A stretch of 64,000 nucleotides of DNA from Heterobilharzia americana (Eukaryota > Platyhelminthes > Trematoda > Strigeidida > Schistosomatidae). Positions 37,966 through 48,260 of this stretch are shown here, piece after piece. Position 1 is the first letter of the stretch, and every line of letters starts with the position of its first letter. Below the pieces are notes generated by a model. It did no database searches. It worked only from the letters and a program-made list of their open reading frames with translations, and was not told where the DNA came from. The translations under genes and the position numbers were made by a program. The DNA lies in NCBI GenBank assembly GCA_944470555.2, contig OX104134.1:108308701-108372700 (forward strand). Direction: 5' to 3'.

Positions 37966-38720
37966 TTGACATCACTCTCCACCGACTTGTTCTTTGCAAG
38001 CTACTGTGAAGTATGGCAACACGAACCGTGTCACTACGATGGAAGACGACATCGATCTTGTCTGTCTGCCTATCAAGGGTCGAATGTTACGCGCTGCAGT
38101 TTGCCATTCTCTTCTACTACATGGCTTTTATGCACAGCCATTACACGTAGAGGACATGAGAGAGAAGGCTTCAGGAGGTCAATCAACCTTGCTTTCGTGG
38201 TATGCGCTGTGTGGCATGATGTCACCACGTCCGTAATGTAGAAGTACGGAAAAGAGTTTTAGGGAGAAGAGGAAAGTCACCTGATGAGATTGTGCATTTT
38301 CATCGATTAAAGTGGCTGGCACATGTGTTTCACACACTTAGTCAATATGTCCTCTTTCGTCCGATGTTAAGTGAATAAGGTTAAAACTGAAAAAGGCTAC
38401 AGTCAGTCAGACTAAGACACAGCATCATTACGTCAAGTCTTTGGTGATCAGTGTAGACTTCTCGGTAGGGGTCCGCTTAACAACAGAAACCATTGGTTAG
38501 AAACTCTGGGTCACATAGTTCAGATGTGTATTCACATGATCATTATTTCAATCTTCATACTCTACTCTCGTATTCCCTCATTCCTCCTTGCTCTCTCAAT
38601 GGCTTTCTATCGCTTTTGGCTATTTTCTTCGCTATCTTTTACTTTAGTGCATTGTTGCTTGCTGCTGTGCTATGAGCAGTGGCAACTTGGACCTCTACAC
38701 AGCAATACATAGTCCTATTT
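37966..38720 (+). mobile_element. RTE-A second 3' fragment in tandem
   Basis: After the 3' tail of the previous piece (GAAGTATGGCAAC at about 38008), sequence jumps back to LPIKGRMLRAAVCHSLLLHG and QPLHVEDM (about 38065-38160), the region upstream of the tail. It runs again to NRNHWLETLGHIVQ (about 38480-38520) and a second 3' UTR ending near GAGCAGTGGCAACTTGGACC (38672-38691). It is therefore a second, partly tandem 3' end. Confidence 0.75.
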
Positions 38721-39033
38721 TCATATTCTGGCGCTCAAGGTACATTCAAGCATATCATAGAACAGCTTTGATAGTGAGGGACGCATACTTACACTTGTGG
38801 AATGGATAAGCATACGCAAACTGAAGCCATCTTTCATCATCATCATCATCATTATCAACATAGGACCAGGCATTACTGCGTAACGGTCCGAGTTGCCACA
38901 CCTCATATCAGCACATCAAGTAAAAAGGTAGTGAGGTGAAGGATGAAGATAAGTGAATGCAGTCAAAAGAAATATAAAGTACGAGAAGAAAGGAAAGAGG
39001 AGTGACAAAATAGTGAGATTCGGTATAGCGTTG

Positions 39034-41952
39034 TTAAGATGAGGATAATGTGTGTATACATCTGCGCCACTGACTTCGGTTCTGAGCCATATCACCTAGG
39101 GTCTCCAACCACTGGTTCCTCTTGTCCCGTGGACCCCAACCACCTAGTCTGCATCGTCCTACATGGCTTAAACCAACAGTCAGAGACTTCATACATTGGT
39201 GCCATGTTTTAGTCTGGCCACCTCGGGCCTTTTTCCAGCCTGAACCCACCTCAGCCAACATTGTGTGACGAGGCAATCGGTGACTAGGCATACGTAGTAC
39301 GTGTCCCAACCATCTCAGTCGATGAAGGTTCACAACCTCGTCGACTGACTTACCTCTTCTCCCTAAAACTCTACACCTAACTTCTGCATTACTCACATGG
39401 TGACACCACGGAATACGTCCTATACTACGAAGGCAACGGTGGTCAAATACCTGTAACCTTCTCATGTCTTCCACTTTCAATGGCCATGTTTCACAGCCAT
39501 ACAGTAGAACAGAGCGGACTGCTGTGCAGTACACGCGACCCTTAATAGACAAACGAATATCACGGCGGCGCCATAGGTGGCGCAAATTGGCAAAAGCCAA
39601 TCGAGCCTTTTGTATCCGTGCAGAAATCTCATCGGCAACTAACCCACCGGAGTTGATCCTACTTCCCAGGTAAGTGAAGTGGTCAACACACTCAACCACT
39701 TCACTCTCTATTGTTAACCGCGGTACCGCTGAAGACCAGTCCTGGAGCAAAAATTTGCATTTGGGTGGTGAAAATCGCATCCCAAACATTCTCAAATTCC
39801 CACTCAAAGTGTTCAGAAGACTCTGCATCTTGTCAGCGTCTTCACCTAACAGGACTATGTCATCTGCATATTCTAGATCTAAGGAAAATTCACCTGTGAT
39901 CCGGTCAACGTCTTTGTAATTAGGTGACGAGAGGGAAACCTCCATAAGAATATCTATGATAAAATTAAATAAGAATGGGGATAGTGGGCATCCTTGACGG
40001 ACACCACTTGATGAGTATAGCTCCCTGGACAACTCACCATAGGCTCTAACATGCCCACAAGTGTTCGAGTAGAGAGCTTTCAATAAGGTGATGTACTTAC
40101 TAGGCACGCCTTTCAGTGACAGACACTGCCATAAGACTTCTCGATCAACGGAGTCAAATGCCGCCTTCAGGTCGAGAAATACAGCTATTGTCGGGCGTCT
40201 GTAAGCATGCCTATGTTCCAGGACCTGGCGCAGTGTGAATATTTGGTCGATACATCCACGGCCAGGTCTAAAGCCTGCCTGGTTTTCTCGGGCTTGCTGT
40301 TCCCGAGCTCCACTCAGGCGTCGGAGAATTATAGAACTTAGGATCTTAGACACTATGTTTGTCAGGCTGATTCCTCTGTGGTTATCACAAGAGGACTTCT
40401 CGCCTTTCTTGAAGACTGGGATGATCAGTGACTTAGACCAGTCGGAGGGGATCGTATTTGATTCCCATATACTGGCTAACACTTCCGTTAGCCTGACTAA
40501 GAGAACTCTACCACCATTCTTGTATACCTCAGCAGGTAGTCCGTCTGGTCCTGCTGCCCTTCCCCGTTTCAGGCTACCTACCGCTTTCTCAACTTCTTCT
40601 AGTGTTGGGGGACCTGTCTCTATGTCCCATTCAGGGTCCGACTGGATAGCGGGCAGCGCAATGGTGGCTGGAGGCCAGTTAAACTGTTCCTCAAAGTGTT
40701 CTGCCCATCGTCCCAGTCGCCTTCCCTGCGAGTGAATCGCCGATCCGTCCTTCTCCGCTATAACCTCACTAACTGTTGTTGACCATTTCCCCCCAGTCTC
40801 CTTAATAAGTCTAAATAACTGTCTACTGTTACCGATCGCCGCTGCCTTTTCCATCTCTTTAGCCTTTGCTGCCCACCACTGTTCACGATCGTTGCGCAGA
40901 CTTTTCGTCAGTTTATTTTTAAGTTGCGCTCGCTCTTCATTGTACTCAGAGCCTGCAGGGATGCATTCACGTGCATCCATTAGTTTGGAAGAAGCTGCTG
41001 ATATCCACTGGCTCTTTTTAGCCATTATCTTGGAGTCGGCTACAGTCTCCAGTGCTGCTTTTACAGTAGACTGAAGATGGCACCAAGCTTCTTCTGGATG
41101 AGTGACAGTCTTTTGTTCCGATAACTGCCTAGCCAACTTCTCACTGAACACGGCTTTGGTGTTTTCGTTGTCCAGCAGAACTCGTAGTGGTTTTGTTGCC
41201 AAATTTTTTCTACGTCCATTGAGACGCAGGCATATACGTGCTCGGACCAACGCATGATCGCTGTCCAAACACGTACTCCAGAAGGAGCGGCAGTCTTCCA
41301 CCGATCCTCTCCAGCGATGACTAATAGCAATGTGGTCTATCTGTGTCCATCGCTGAGTCGAGCTCGGTGGACGCCAGGTCAGACAGTGCCTTTCTTTATG
41401 TCTGAAATTTGTGCTGGCTAAAAATAGGCGGTTATCTGAGCATAGTTGTAATAGGCGATCACCGTTATCTGTACGTTCAGCTGGGATTCCGAAAGTGCCA
41501 CCTAAGTGCCTTTCTGCCTCACTCAGTCTACCCACCTGTGCGTTGAGGTCACCTGCAACAACCACTACGTCCGAACGTTTGGCTTTCGAGAGGAGGTTAG
41601 ACAGTTTATGGTAGAACTCGTCCTTCACTTCATCCGAACTACAGTCAGTGGGTGCGTAAGCAGAGATTACAAAGAGACAACGGCGAGTCTCACTATTCCT
41701 TTTAGTTCTCACTGTGCCGTTCAGCCTCATAGCGCAGAGGCGACTATCAACTGGGATCCAGTCTAGTAGTGAGTTTTCTGCCCTGGTGCTTAATGCTATA
41801 CCTACACCTGCAAGACCACGAGAGCTAGCTATCGAATCTCCAGAAACTCGAAGGGTGAATTTTGCAGATTCACCAGATTGGTCAGGAGAGGTCAGGTGAA
41901 TAACCACACTTGGGTCCTGTATGCGTGTCTCACAAACACAGCACACATCCAT
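39034..41952 (-). CDS. RTE-clade endonuclease/reverse transcriptase, 972 codons open
   Basis: Nicks target DNA and copies the element RNA by target-primed reverse transcription. Endonuclease residues visible: CCVCETRIQD (about 4-13, with the catalytic Glu), GDLNAQVG (134-141), QIDHIAIS (204-211) and SDHALV (231-236), which carries the catalytic Asp-His pair. RT residues: GRAAGPDGLPAEVY (464-477), NQAGFRPGR (557-565), FLDLKAAFDSVD (592-603, first catalytic Asp), SGVRQGCPLSP (649-659), YADD (695-698, catalytic Asp pair) and FTYLGSRI after it. A C-terminal WLGHVLRMP segment and WLETLGDMAQNRSQW close the protein. No stop interrupts it. The first ATG is only the first one after a frameshift; the true N-terminus lies upstream in another frame (FNVRTL at 42003-42020). 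It is probably recent but, as read, lacks the first endonuclease strand. Confidence 0.92.
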   Translation of the reverse strand: MDVCCVCETRIQDPSVVIHLTSPDQSGESAKFTLRVSGDSIASSRGLAGVGIALSTRAENSLLDWIPVDSRLCAMRLNGTVRTKRNSETRRCLFVISAYAPTDCSSDEVKDEFYHKLSNLLSKAKRSDVVVVAGDLNAQVGRLSEAERHLGGTFGIPAERTDNGDRLLQLCSDNRLFLASTNFRHKERHCLTWRPPSSTQRWTQIDHIAISHRWRGSVEDCRSFWSTCLDSDHALVRARICLRLNGRRKNLATKPLRVLLDNENTKAVFSEKLARQLSEQKTVTHPEEAWCHLQSTVKAALETVADSKIMAKKSQWISAASSKLMDARECIPAGSEYNEERAQLKNKLTKSLRNDREQWWAAKAKEMEKAAAIGNSRQLFRLIKETGGKWSTTVSEVIAEKDGSAIHSQGRRLGRWAEHFEEQFNWPPATIALPAIQSDPEWDIETGPPTLEEVEKAVGSLKRGRAAGPDGLPAEVYKNGGRVLLVRLTEVLASIWESNTIPSDWSKSLIIPVFKKGEKSSCDNHRGISLTNIVSKILSSIILRRLSGAREQQARENQAGFRPGRGCIDQIFTLRQVLEHRHAYRRPTIAVFLDLKAAFDSVDREVLWQCLSLKGVPSKYITLLKALYSNTCGHVRAYGELSRELYSSSGVRQGCPLSPFLFNFIIDILMEVSLSSPNYKDVDRITGEFSLDLEYADDIVLLGEDADKMQSLLNTLSGNLRMFGMRFSPPKCKFLLQDWSSAVPRLTIESEVVECVDHFTYLGSRINSGGLVADEISARIQKARLAFANLRHLWRRRDIRLSIKGRVYCTAVRSVLLYGCETWPLKVEDMRRLQVFDHRCLRSIGRIPWCHHVSNAEVRCRVLGRRGKSVDEVVNLHRLRWLGHVLRMPSHRLPRHTMLAEVGSGWKKARGGQTKTWHQCMKSLTVGLSHVGRCRLGGWGPRDKRNQWLETLGDMAQNRSQWRRCIHTLSSS

Positions 41953-42770
41953 GCCCGAGTTGCTAGAGTCTTTGCCAACGAAGCCTGTTGGCCAATTTGA
42001 CGGAGGGTGCGGACATTGAAGGCTCCAATATGTAATTTGGAGCGTGGTTTAAGGAGACCAGGGCACTGTTCTGTGGACTCAGATCGTTGTCGAAGGCTGC
42101 AGAGGTAGGAGAAATTGAAGATGATGCAGCATCATTAATTAAGAGACGTGAAGGAAGATTAGAAGGTAATGATGGAGGAGGAGGATAGCAGTCAGAAGAA
42201 ACTTGGGTGCTGACAGAGTTGTGAGGGCGGTTGACACTTCCCGGCTGCCCACACCGTGGAAGGCTATTTCTTCTTAAGGTACCTGAAAGAGATTTGTGTG
42301 ACCGCAGAGCCCATCGGACATCTGCTTGAGGCCTGTCACACCCAGCCTTTTGAGTATGATTATTTTGAATTTTTGGGGCCGGATGAGCGAAAGGAAACGA
42401 CAAGTGAACCAACACCGCCGGCCCGGCAGACCGTGGGGCGTGGTGGAGTGTGTTATTTTTGGGGCCGACCTTTTCTAACCCCCCCTTCCACTGAGAAGGC
42501 AGCATCAGCTTGGCACTGCTGGTCATCCAAGGGAAACACCTTACTGCTGTCACACCCCATCCAGCTAGCAGCAGTACGACTTCGCCCTCAGACCCCCATC
42601 ATAGTGTAGCAATTTACACTATAACGGTAACTGCTTTTCGTCTAACCACTACCCAACAGACCTTTCTGGTATGGTAGGACCTCGAGGGAACAAGCGTTCC
42701 ACCAGCATAGCTCGTTGGGTCATTGTGATATGCAAGCCCGACCACCACGTCAAGGTAGCAGCTATCGGTC
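41953..42770 (-). other. RTE-A 5' region: 5' UTR and out-of-frame endonuclease start
   Basis: Minus-strand 42095 to 41960 reads SYLCSLRQRSESTEQCPG, then LLKPRSKLHIGAFNVRTLRQ and QQASLAKTL, the N-terminal endonuclease segment, one frame off the long ORF. A different frame at 41963-42553 is open for 196 codons but is proline/serine-rich and shows no known domain, so it is probably a shadow or non-functional. The remainder is UTR shared with other copies. Confidence 0.7.
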
Positions 42771-42980
42771 GTGTACAAAAGTAATTTATCTTTACAGTAC
42801 ACTGGCTGTGGTGAAGTTTGTATTTATAACCACGACCAGGACCGAGTATTTCATCCTTCCTAATTTTAATCCCCTATTATCGTGCTCCATTTTTCGGTTT
42901 TATATAAACTGACTTGAAAGTAAATCTTAGATCAGACTGTTCAAAATGTATTGCGCGAATATATCACACATTGATCAGGT
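42771..42980. other. Intergenic, nothing recognised
   Basis: AT-rich sequence between the RTE-A 5' end and repeat X. Confidence 0.35.
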
Positions 42981-42984
42981 TAAC

Positions 42985-43190
42985 TTCGCGTTCTAATTAC
43001 ACCATTCAAAGTCATACTTCAATCGCAGTTTGTTTATCAGATACATCACATAGTGAAACAGTACTACTTACTGAACAACGTTTCGGTCATAATTTATTGT
43101 CCACAACCAATCAAGGTAACTCCACAACTTTGAGACATGATTTATAGGTATCTCGATAATGACTATGGACAATATACAGTATCTCGAAAC
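42985..43190 (+). repeat. Dispersed repeat X, copy 3
   Basis: CACATAGTGAAACAGTACTAC, GTCATAATTTATTGTCCACAA and GGTAACTCCACAACTTTGAGACA reproduce the ordered blocks of the copies at 6730-6990 (minus) and 63560-63720 (plus). Confidence 0.65.
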
Positions 43191-43903
43191 GCTGTCCGGT
43201 GGAAAACGACAATTAAAATTTCAACCTGAAATACATCTAATGAAACGGAACAATATGGTATAAATCAACTCCTAAGCAGCTAAAATGTAGATATAAGTGG
43301 ATCTTTCGATAATTACAAAGTGACCGGTTGGATTGGAAACATGAAAGTAATAAATTACTGGTTGTGAGTGCTTATGATTGTGATTCCACAATCCAAGTGG
43401 ATTTCATAACAACTTTAGACGGAATTCTAGAGAATTCGATAATGTTCGCATACAAGTAAGAATTTAAGAGAAGTATTTGAATAGTTCGAAATATACCCCC
43501 ACCTAAAAACATTTCATACGAATTGATAGAGTTATCGGAATCCTCGGTTCAATGATATTTCCCACATCGTGTTGAACAGTACAAACGCCAAACACAAACT
43601 CTACAATATAAAAAGTATCATTAGAAGTCAACATCCTTTTCTTGGTTTCTACTCATCCTTAACTCCTTAAATCATCAATACATCCGATAGTTAGATAACT
43701 TAAGGTTGTTTACCGAGAAGATAAACAAAAGCATTGTCTATAGGTTTTTCCAGTTCGATCTTCTCATCTGACTCAAATTAAACTTCTGAACTGTCTAAGT
43801 TTGGATATTCCTCAGTATTTCGTTTTTACGCATTAACCATTACCATCTTCTGCCTCCCTACATCAATAATTTTGCCACTTACCTGTTAAATCACTTCTGT
43901 CTG

Positions 43904-43907
<4 letters not shown>
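43191..43907. other. Intergenic, nothing recognised
   Basis: AT-rich DNA without motif-bearing ORFs. Confidence 0.35.

Positions 43908-43991
<84 letters not shown>
43908..43991. repeat. (AT)n microsatellite, about 42 units
   Basis: Perfect dinucleotide run. It abuts a SINE-like unit starting at 43992 and may be that unit's tail. Confidence 0.98.
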
Positions 43992-43993
<2 letters not shown>

Positions 43994-44290
43994 CAAGGTA
44001 GATTTCGTCACGAACTGAAATCAGTTGGAGAACCATTAAAATCCTCGGAGCGATGAACAGCTGTCCCGTCCTAGCATGAGAGTCCTTAGCAGTATACAAC
44101 CGTGACCGAACTTTCAGGTCTCTCGACCAACGCACTAACCATCCTAGTCACTGGATCGGATCACACAGTTTCCTAATTTTGTCAATTCGCGACTATCCAC
44201 CAAGGTCTTCAGTTAGCATCCGCTCCACTACCAACTTGGTTAACCCCACAGGTCACGGTTTCTGATTAGAACTTCGGGATATGCATCCCG
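43992..44290 (-). mobile_element. SM-alpha-like SINE with hammerhead remnant
   Basis: On the minus strand 44058-44092 reads CTGCTAAGGACTCTC, ATGCTA, GGACGGGACAGCTG: the hammerhead order with a disrupted CTGATGA and GGGAC in place of GAAAC. A tRNA-like promoter part (AGTGACTAGGATGGTTAGTGCG, about 44130-44152) lies upstream on the same strand, followed by GTTGGTCGAGAGACC. The (AT)n tract forms its 3' end. Confidence 0.65.
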
Positions 44291-44329
44291 AAGCACGTCA
44301 CTAATGAGCACCATGCAGTAATGTATTTT

Positions 44330-44480
44330 GAGGTCAATGGGGATTTTAATTTTGAGGTAACATTCACCATGGACTGATATCAGTTGGATAACCATAGAAA
44401 ACCTGGAAGCACTGGACAGCCGTTTCGGACTAGTATGGGACTGATCAGCAGCACACACCCACGACTCCTCCAAGAGTCAT
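44330..44480 (-). mobile_element. SM-alpha-like SINE with best-preserved hammerhead core
   Basis: The minus strand from 44448 to 44414 reads CTGATCAGTCCC, ATACTA, GTCCGAAACGGCTGTCC. Relative to the expected CTGATGAGTCC-loop-GGACGAAAC it differs by one base in the invariant core (CTGATCA) and two in stem II. The family motif CTGATATCAGTTGGATAACCA (44374-44394) follows. Probably inactive as read, but the closest of those seen. Confidence 0.65.
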
Positions 44481-44619
44481 GACGCATTGAGAAAAAACGG
44501 AAGGCACCTCAGACATACAACTCAAGGCTTATATATCGATTCGAAGGGGAAAAGTATTTTCCCGAGACTACTCCTAAAACTTTAAATTAAGAAATTTGAT
44601 TTGAAAACTTAAGCCAGTT

Positions 44620-44960
44620 ACGATCATTATAGTGACTAGCTTCAAGACGGAGTTCCTGAAGTTCTAATCAAAAACCATGAATTATGTGGATACGTATCAG
44701 TACTACCGAAAAATGACAACCTATCTGACACTAGGTGATGACCGCGCTACCTTTCAGATTGACTAAAACCGGGAAACCTCAACTATGCGATTCCAACCCA
44801 GTGACTGAACGATAACGCGTTCGCTGAAAGATATGGTGGTCTTGAGCTCAATCAGATGTGAGCCATTAGGTATGAATTGCTGATCTTAGAACTAAGCAGA
44901 CAGTTTACACCCCCGAGGGTTTCAGCGGTCCTCCAGATTCTATCATTTTCTGATCAAAAC
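44620..44960. repeat. SINE-like fragments
   Basis: GTGACTAGCTTCAAGACGGAGTTCC (44633-44657) matches 23016-23040. ATTCCAACCCAGTGACTGAACGATAACGCG (44790-44820) looks like the promoter end of a unit similar to the ones at 7090 and 20940. Confidence 0.5.
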
Positions 44961-46274
44961 TGTCTCCCATAGAATCAATTCGCTTATATAGCTACTCAAA
45001 GTATGCAGTAAGCTAGGTATAAACTCAAAAATCATTTATGAAACATACTGCTTCACTTGGTAGTCAGGTGTTTGATTTACACCTGTGAAATATGCTACAT
45101 CTTTCAATCACAAACCCCGATGAGAACGAATTTCACTATACCATAAACTAAGCGAACCAAAGGAGTCAAATATTTTATTCTACAAAATGAGTAGTAATGA
45201 TAGCAGTAGTAGTAGTAATAATAAAAAGCAAAATAGTGGGCATTAGCACTTCACACGTTGAATACGACATAAAAGAAACGCTTTTCTCTTAAACGTGTAG
45301 TTCTTTTTTGTTCAGACTTTATGTTACAAAACAAATTCGAAATGCAGAGATGTATAATAATTAGGAGAAAAGAAAATAGAAACCACAGTAAGTGATGATA
45401 ATAATAATAATAATAATAGTAGCAAAAATCAGCGAAAGAAGGAACAATAAACGGAGAGACGGTCGTATACACCGCATACCAGCAAGAAGAAGACCAGAAA
45501 GAGTAGAATACAGCGTTTATGATGGACAGCAACAGGTGAAGAGGTTTGACATTTACACAACAATGTATGCTCGAAGTATCCACATGTTTTATACAATAGT
45601 AAACACAAATGGCGTCAATTTATCACTTTACTTCATTTTCTACTGCATTCCTGTGATTCTATACAACGAAAGCAGCAGCAGCAATGACAGGTAACAGGAT
45701 GATAAAATGTCTCACTCCGATAAACCAAACGAAGACTAAAAGACAGTAGAAATGTGAAATAGTCGGACAATGAGGAATACAGAGGATGTATAAAAAATAA
45801 GGACACATGAGCCCACACACGGGATATTAGTTCGTTTCAACTACTGTTTTCTTTTTTCTACAAATCACTTCAATGACAATAATATATTAGCACTGATAAT
45901 AGAAAACAAAATTTCTGGAAATAAATCTAAAATGAGTCTATAACGGAAGTTAAAAGTGGATCTGCTTTACTTCCCCTCCCTCTGCTTCCCAATGAGATCC
46001 TCGCTTTTCACTACTTCTCCCTCTGATGAGCAACAAGCGATTTCAGTGGTGAAAATAACTCAAAAATAAGAAATGATGATAACAATCATCATAATAATAA
46101 TAGTGATAATAAGACAACTCCAGAAATGAAATCATAAATTTGCTGATTACAGTAAACTGATTTCTGTACAAATTAATGAAGAAATAGAAGGAACGCACAT
46201 ACAAAAAGAACTCAAGAAGTAACCTCTCTAAGTAGAAGATAAAGGCAACGGCTACTGTGCCCTGGTATCTTTGG
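44961..46274 (-). other. Probable 3' UTR and downstream region of the SLC25 carrier gene
   Basis: Follows the stop codon of the carrier on the minus strand. It is AT-rich with trinucleotide runs (AGT/TAA near 45200-45225, TAA near 45400-45417, TAA near 46090). A minus-strand AATAAA is at 45174-45179, giving a 3' UTR of about 1.1 kb if used. Other ORFs here are low-complexity shadows. Confidence 0.4.
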
Positions 46275-46474
46275 TTAATCCCAAGACTGTAGCAGAAAGA
46301 CAACGAATTCGTAAGTTCCAATCATAATACAAGAATTGGGTACCTGACGAATATAATGTGTTGCCATACCACGATATAGGCCACTGATGCCTTCTTCTTT
46401 GCCAACTGTAAGCAGAGTACGAAAAAATCCACGATATTGACCGCTTTCTTCACGCAGTCGAGTTCGAACCACTT
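46275..46474 (-). CDS. SLC25A36: Mitochondrial pyrimidine nucleotide carrier, last exon (SLC25A33/36-like)
   Basis: Last coding exon, 200 nt, ending in TAA. It starts after a CCCAATAG acceptor with AA, completing the Glu codon begun by G at 48592, so the third carrier signature reads [16 protein letters not shown] across the splice. The exon then encodes [21 protein letters not shown], the matrix helix and the glycine-rich turn before transmembrane helix 6, and [18 protein letters not shown] as helix 6. The order [12 protein letters not shown] is diagnostic of the SLC25A33/SLC25A36/yeast Rim2 group that moves pyrimidine nucleotides across the inner mitochondrial membrane. The symbol could equally be SLC25A33. 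Confidence 0.93.
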
Positions 46475-46742
46475 CTATTGGGTTGGAAGAGATGGAGAAT
46501 AAAAATGCATAATACGAGTAATAATAATAAGTATACGGGGTTAATATGGAACAACCGTCTATGTTGGTGAAATGATTCAAAAGTTTAGAAGAATTTCAGT
46601 GGGTAAATGAAGGTCGAAAGGACATCGGGCATAAGTTCCAGAGGCCTATTGACTAAAGTACATGACTTCCAACCAAAGGGTCTCCAGCTCAAATCTAACT
46701 CTACCTACCTTAGCCTGAGCAACAGGATACTATGGTTAGTCC

Positions 46743-46744
<2 letters not shown>

Positions 46745-46797
<53 letters not shown>
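46745..46797. repeat. (CA)n microsatellite, about 26 units
   Basis: Perfect dinucleotide run inside the carrier intron. Confidence 0.97.
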
Positions 46798-46798
<1 letters not shown>

Positions 46799-48129
46799 CG
46801 AGTATGACTCATAACTTGTTACATAATACATGAAGATACTGCAATCTGGTTGTCACCTCCCATCAACCTTTTTGAAAACAGACACACGATGCTTAACCCT
46901 AGTTGACCTAATAAAGGGTGAGTAGAAACTAGCTTTTTCCCAAAATTGTATAAGAAATATAAAGTCAATTACTGAATGCCTGCCTACATGAATATTCAAT
47001 TTTGTCTAAGAATCTATTGAAAGAGTTATCAAGAAGTAAATCTTTATTTGCTCTCACCATTTCTACCCATCTTTAATATAAGTGTTAAGACGGTGGTAAC
47101 TAACTTCTTAGGTGTTTATCTTTAAAATGAAGTCTGAATTTAGATTGTACACATTGCTAGTTCTATTCGCCGTGTAACTTACTTTACGTTCATATCTTAA
47201 TAACATTTGTATCCTTTTTTCACTCCTTATTAGTCAGTTATGTTTACGAGGTTATTATTTGTTTCACGTCCTGTTTATGTGATATCGGTCTAGGTCGCTA
47301 GGCATTTCTTGCATCCTAATTGGTCTTATTTTCACAACCAGTATGAAGGTCAGGTTGTGTCTACTACTTATTGTTTGTCAATTTGTTTACACTGGTGAGA
47401 TCACATGATTTATGCTTATTATCATTCAGTATCAATGTATGCAGAACAAAAGCCATTTAAACCGTAGAAGTCTACCCAGTTTCCATTCCAAAATATTTAC
47501 AACTGAATCAAATATTATAAGTACCGGTGGGTGATTTCAAACACTATACAAATATATACTGTTTTGGTGGGTTACATCCACATCTGTCTGACTATAAAGA
47601 ATAAGTGTTTTTCTGAGTACTGACCCGATAACGCTAAGGTTAAAAGTAAGTGGTGGAGTGGCCTTCACGTTAATTCTCGGCAAACTTGCAACCACTCAGG
47701 ATGTAAGTTGTGTTTAGTGACCTAGACCTGATAAACATCACATGACAACCTTTAATCATATGATGTGACTAAAATGTAAAAAGATATAACTTGGTAAAAA
47801 TAAGATCAAATCCATTCCGATCACCTCTGTTAATCGGTTAGGGTGTGACTTACACTAAAAATGAGACAAACATAACTTTTCGCTAAACAAATTATGTACC
47901 AAATGCTGTGACTGATCAACAGGCGATTCGGTTTCTCAAGGTCGTTTCTGAGCTATCGACTAGCAAAATTCTGAAGAATGTAAAATGAATTTCTGAAAAT
48001 AAAAGAAACGGTAGGACCACAGAGTGATGACGTACTTGAGAATCAAGAAGGATGTGCGATCGTTTTTAGCCACACACTACTAGTTGTAGACGAATTGCTT
48101 ACTAGTGATATTGAGTGATGGTCGCGAGA

Positions 48130-48260
48130 TATCATGAAGCATAGCTATCGCTCAATGACCTAGGTATTCAACTTTCAACTAGTGGGTCCTAGGCTGGAAA
48201 TCTACTCCGCCCACAGAAGTCTCAGCGACTAGGTCTCATATCATAGGTATGGCTCATTGC
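48130..48260 (+). mobile_element. tRNA-like SINE, family 3
   Basis: CTAGGTATTCAACTTTCAACTAGTGGGTCCTAGGCTGGAAATC resembles the tRNA-like part at 61635-61670 (TTAGGCACTTGACTTTCAACCCATGGGTTCGAACCC) with a decayed B box. GTCTCAGCGACTAGGTC follows. Confidence 0.5.

Larger units (their letters stand above)
38836..42770 (-). mobile_element. RTE-A retrotransposon, nearly full length
   Basis: The most complete element in the window. On the minus strand it starts near 42765 with a 5' UTR shared with the decayed copies at 31.1 and 50.2 kb. It then encodes an APE-type endonuclease and reverse transcriptase, and has a short 3' UTR ending in an (ATG)n tail at 38838-38855. A single-ORF layout with a short microsatellite tail is typical of the RTE clade, which in schistosomes includes SR2 and SjR2; I cannot say which named family this is. 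One frame change near 41949-41965 separates the GAFNVRTLRQ start of the endonuclease from the long ORF. No target-site duplication could be identified by eye. Confidence 0.9.

Noticed and set aside
41963..42553. 196-codon minus-strand ORF as a possible ORF1 of the RTE-A element
   Set aside because: Proline/serine-rich without a domain. The endonuclease start is encoded in a different frame through the same bases, and RTE elements usually need no ORF1. Kept only as part of the 5' region.
45392..45694. ORF at 45392-45694 with an isoleucine run
   Set aside because: Produced by a TAA/ATA-rich simple repeat in the probable 3' UTR of the carrier.
46791..46807. ORF at 46607-46807 ending in histidine/threonine repeats
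   Set aside because: Product of the (CA)n microsatellite within the carrier intron.
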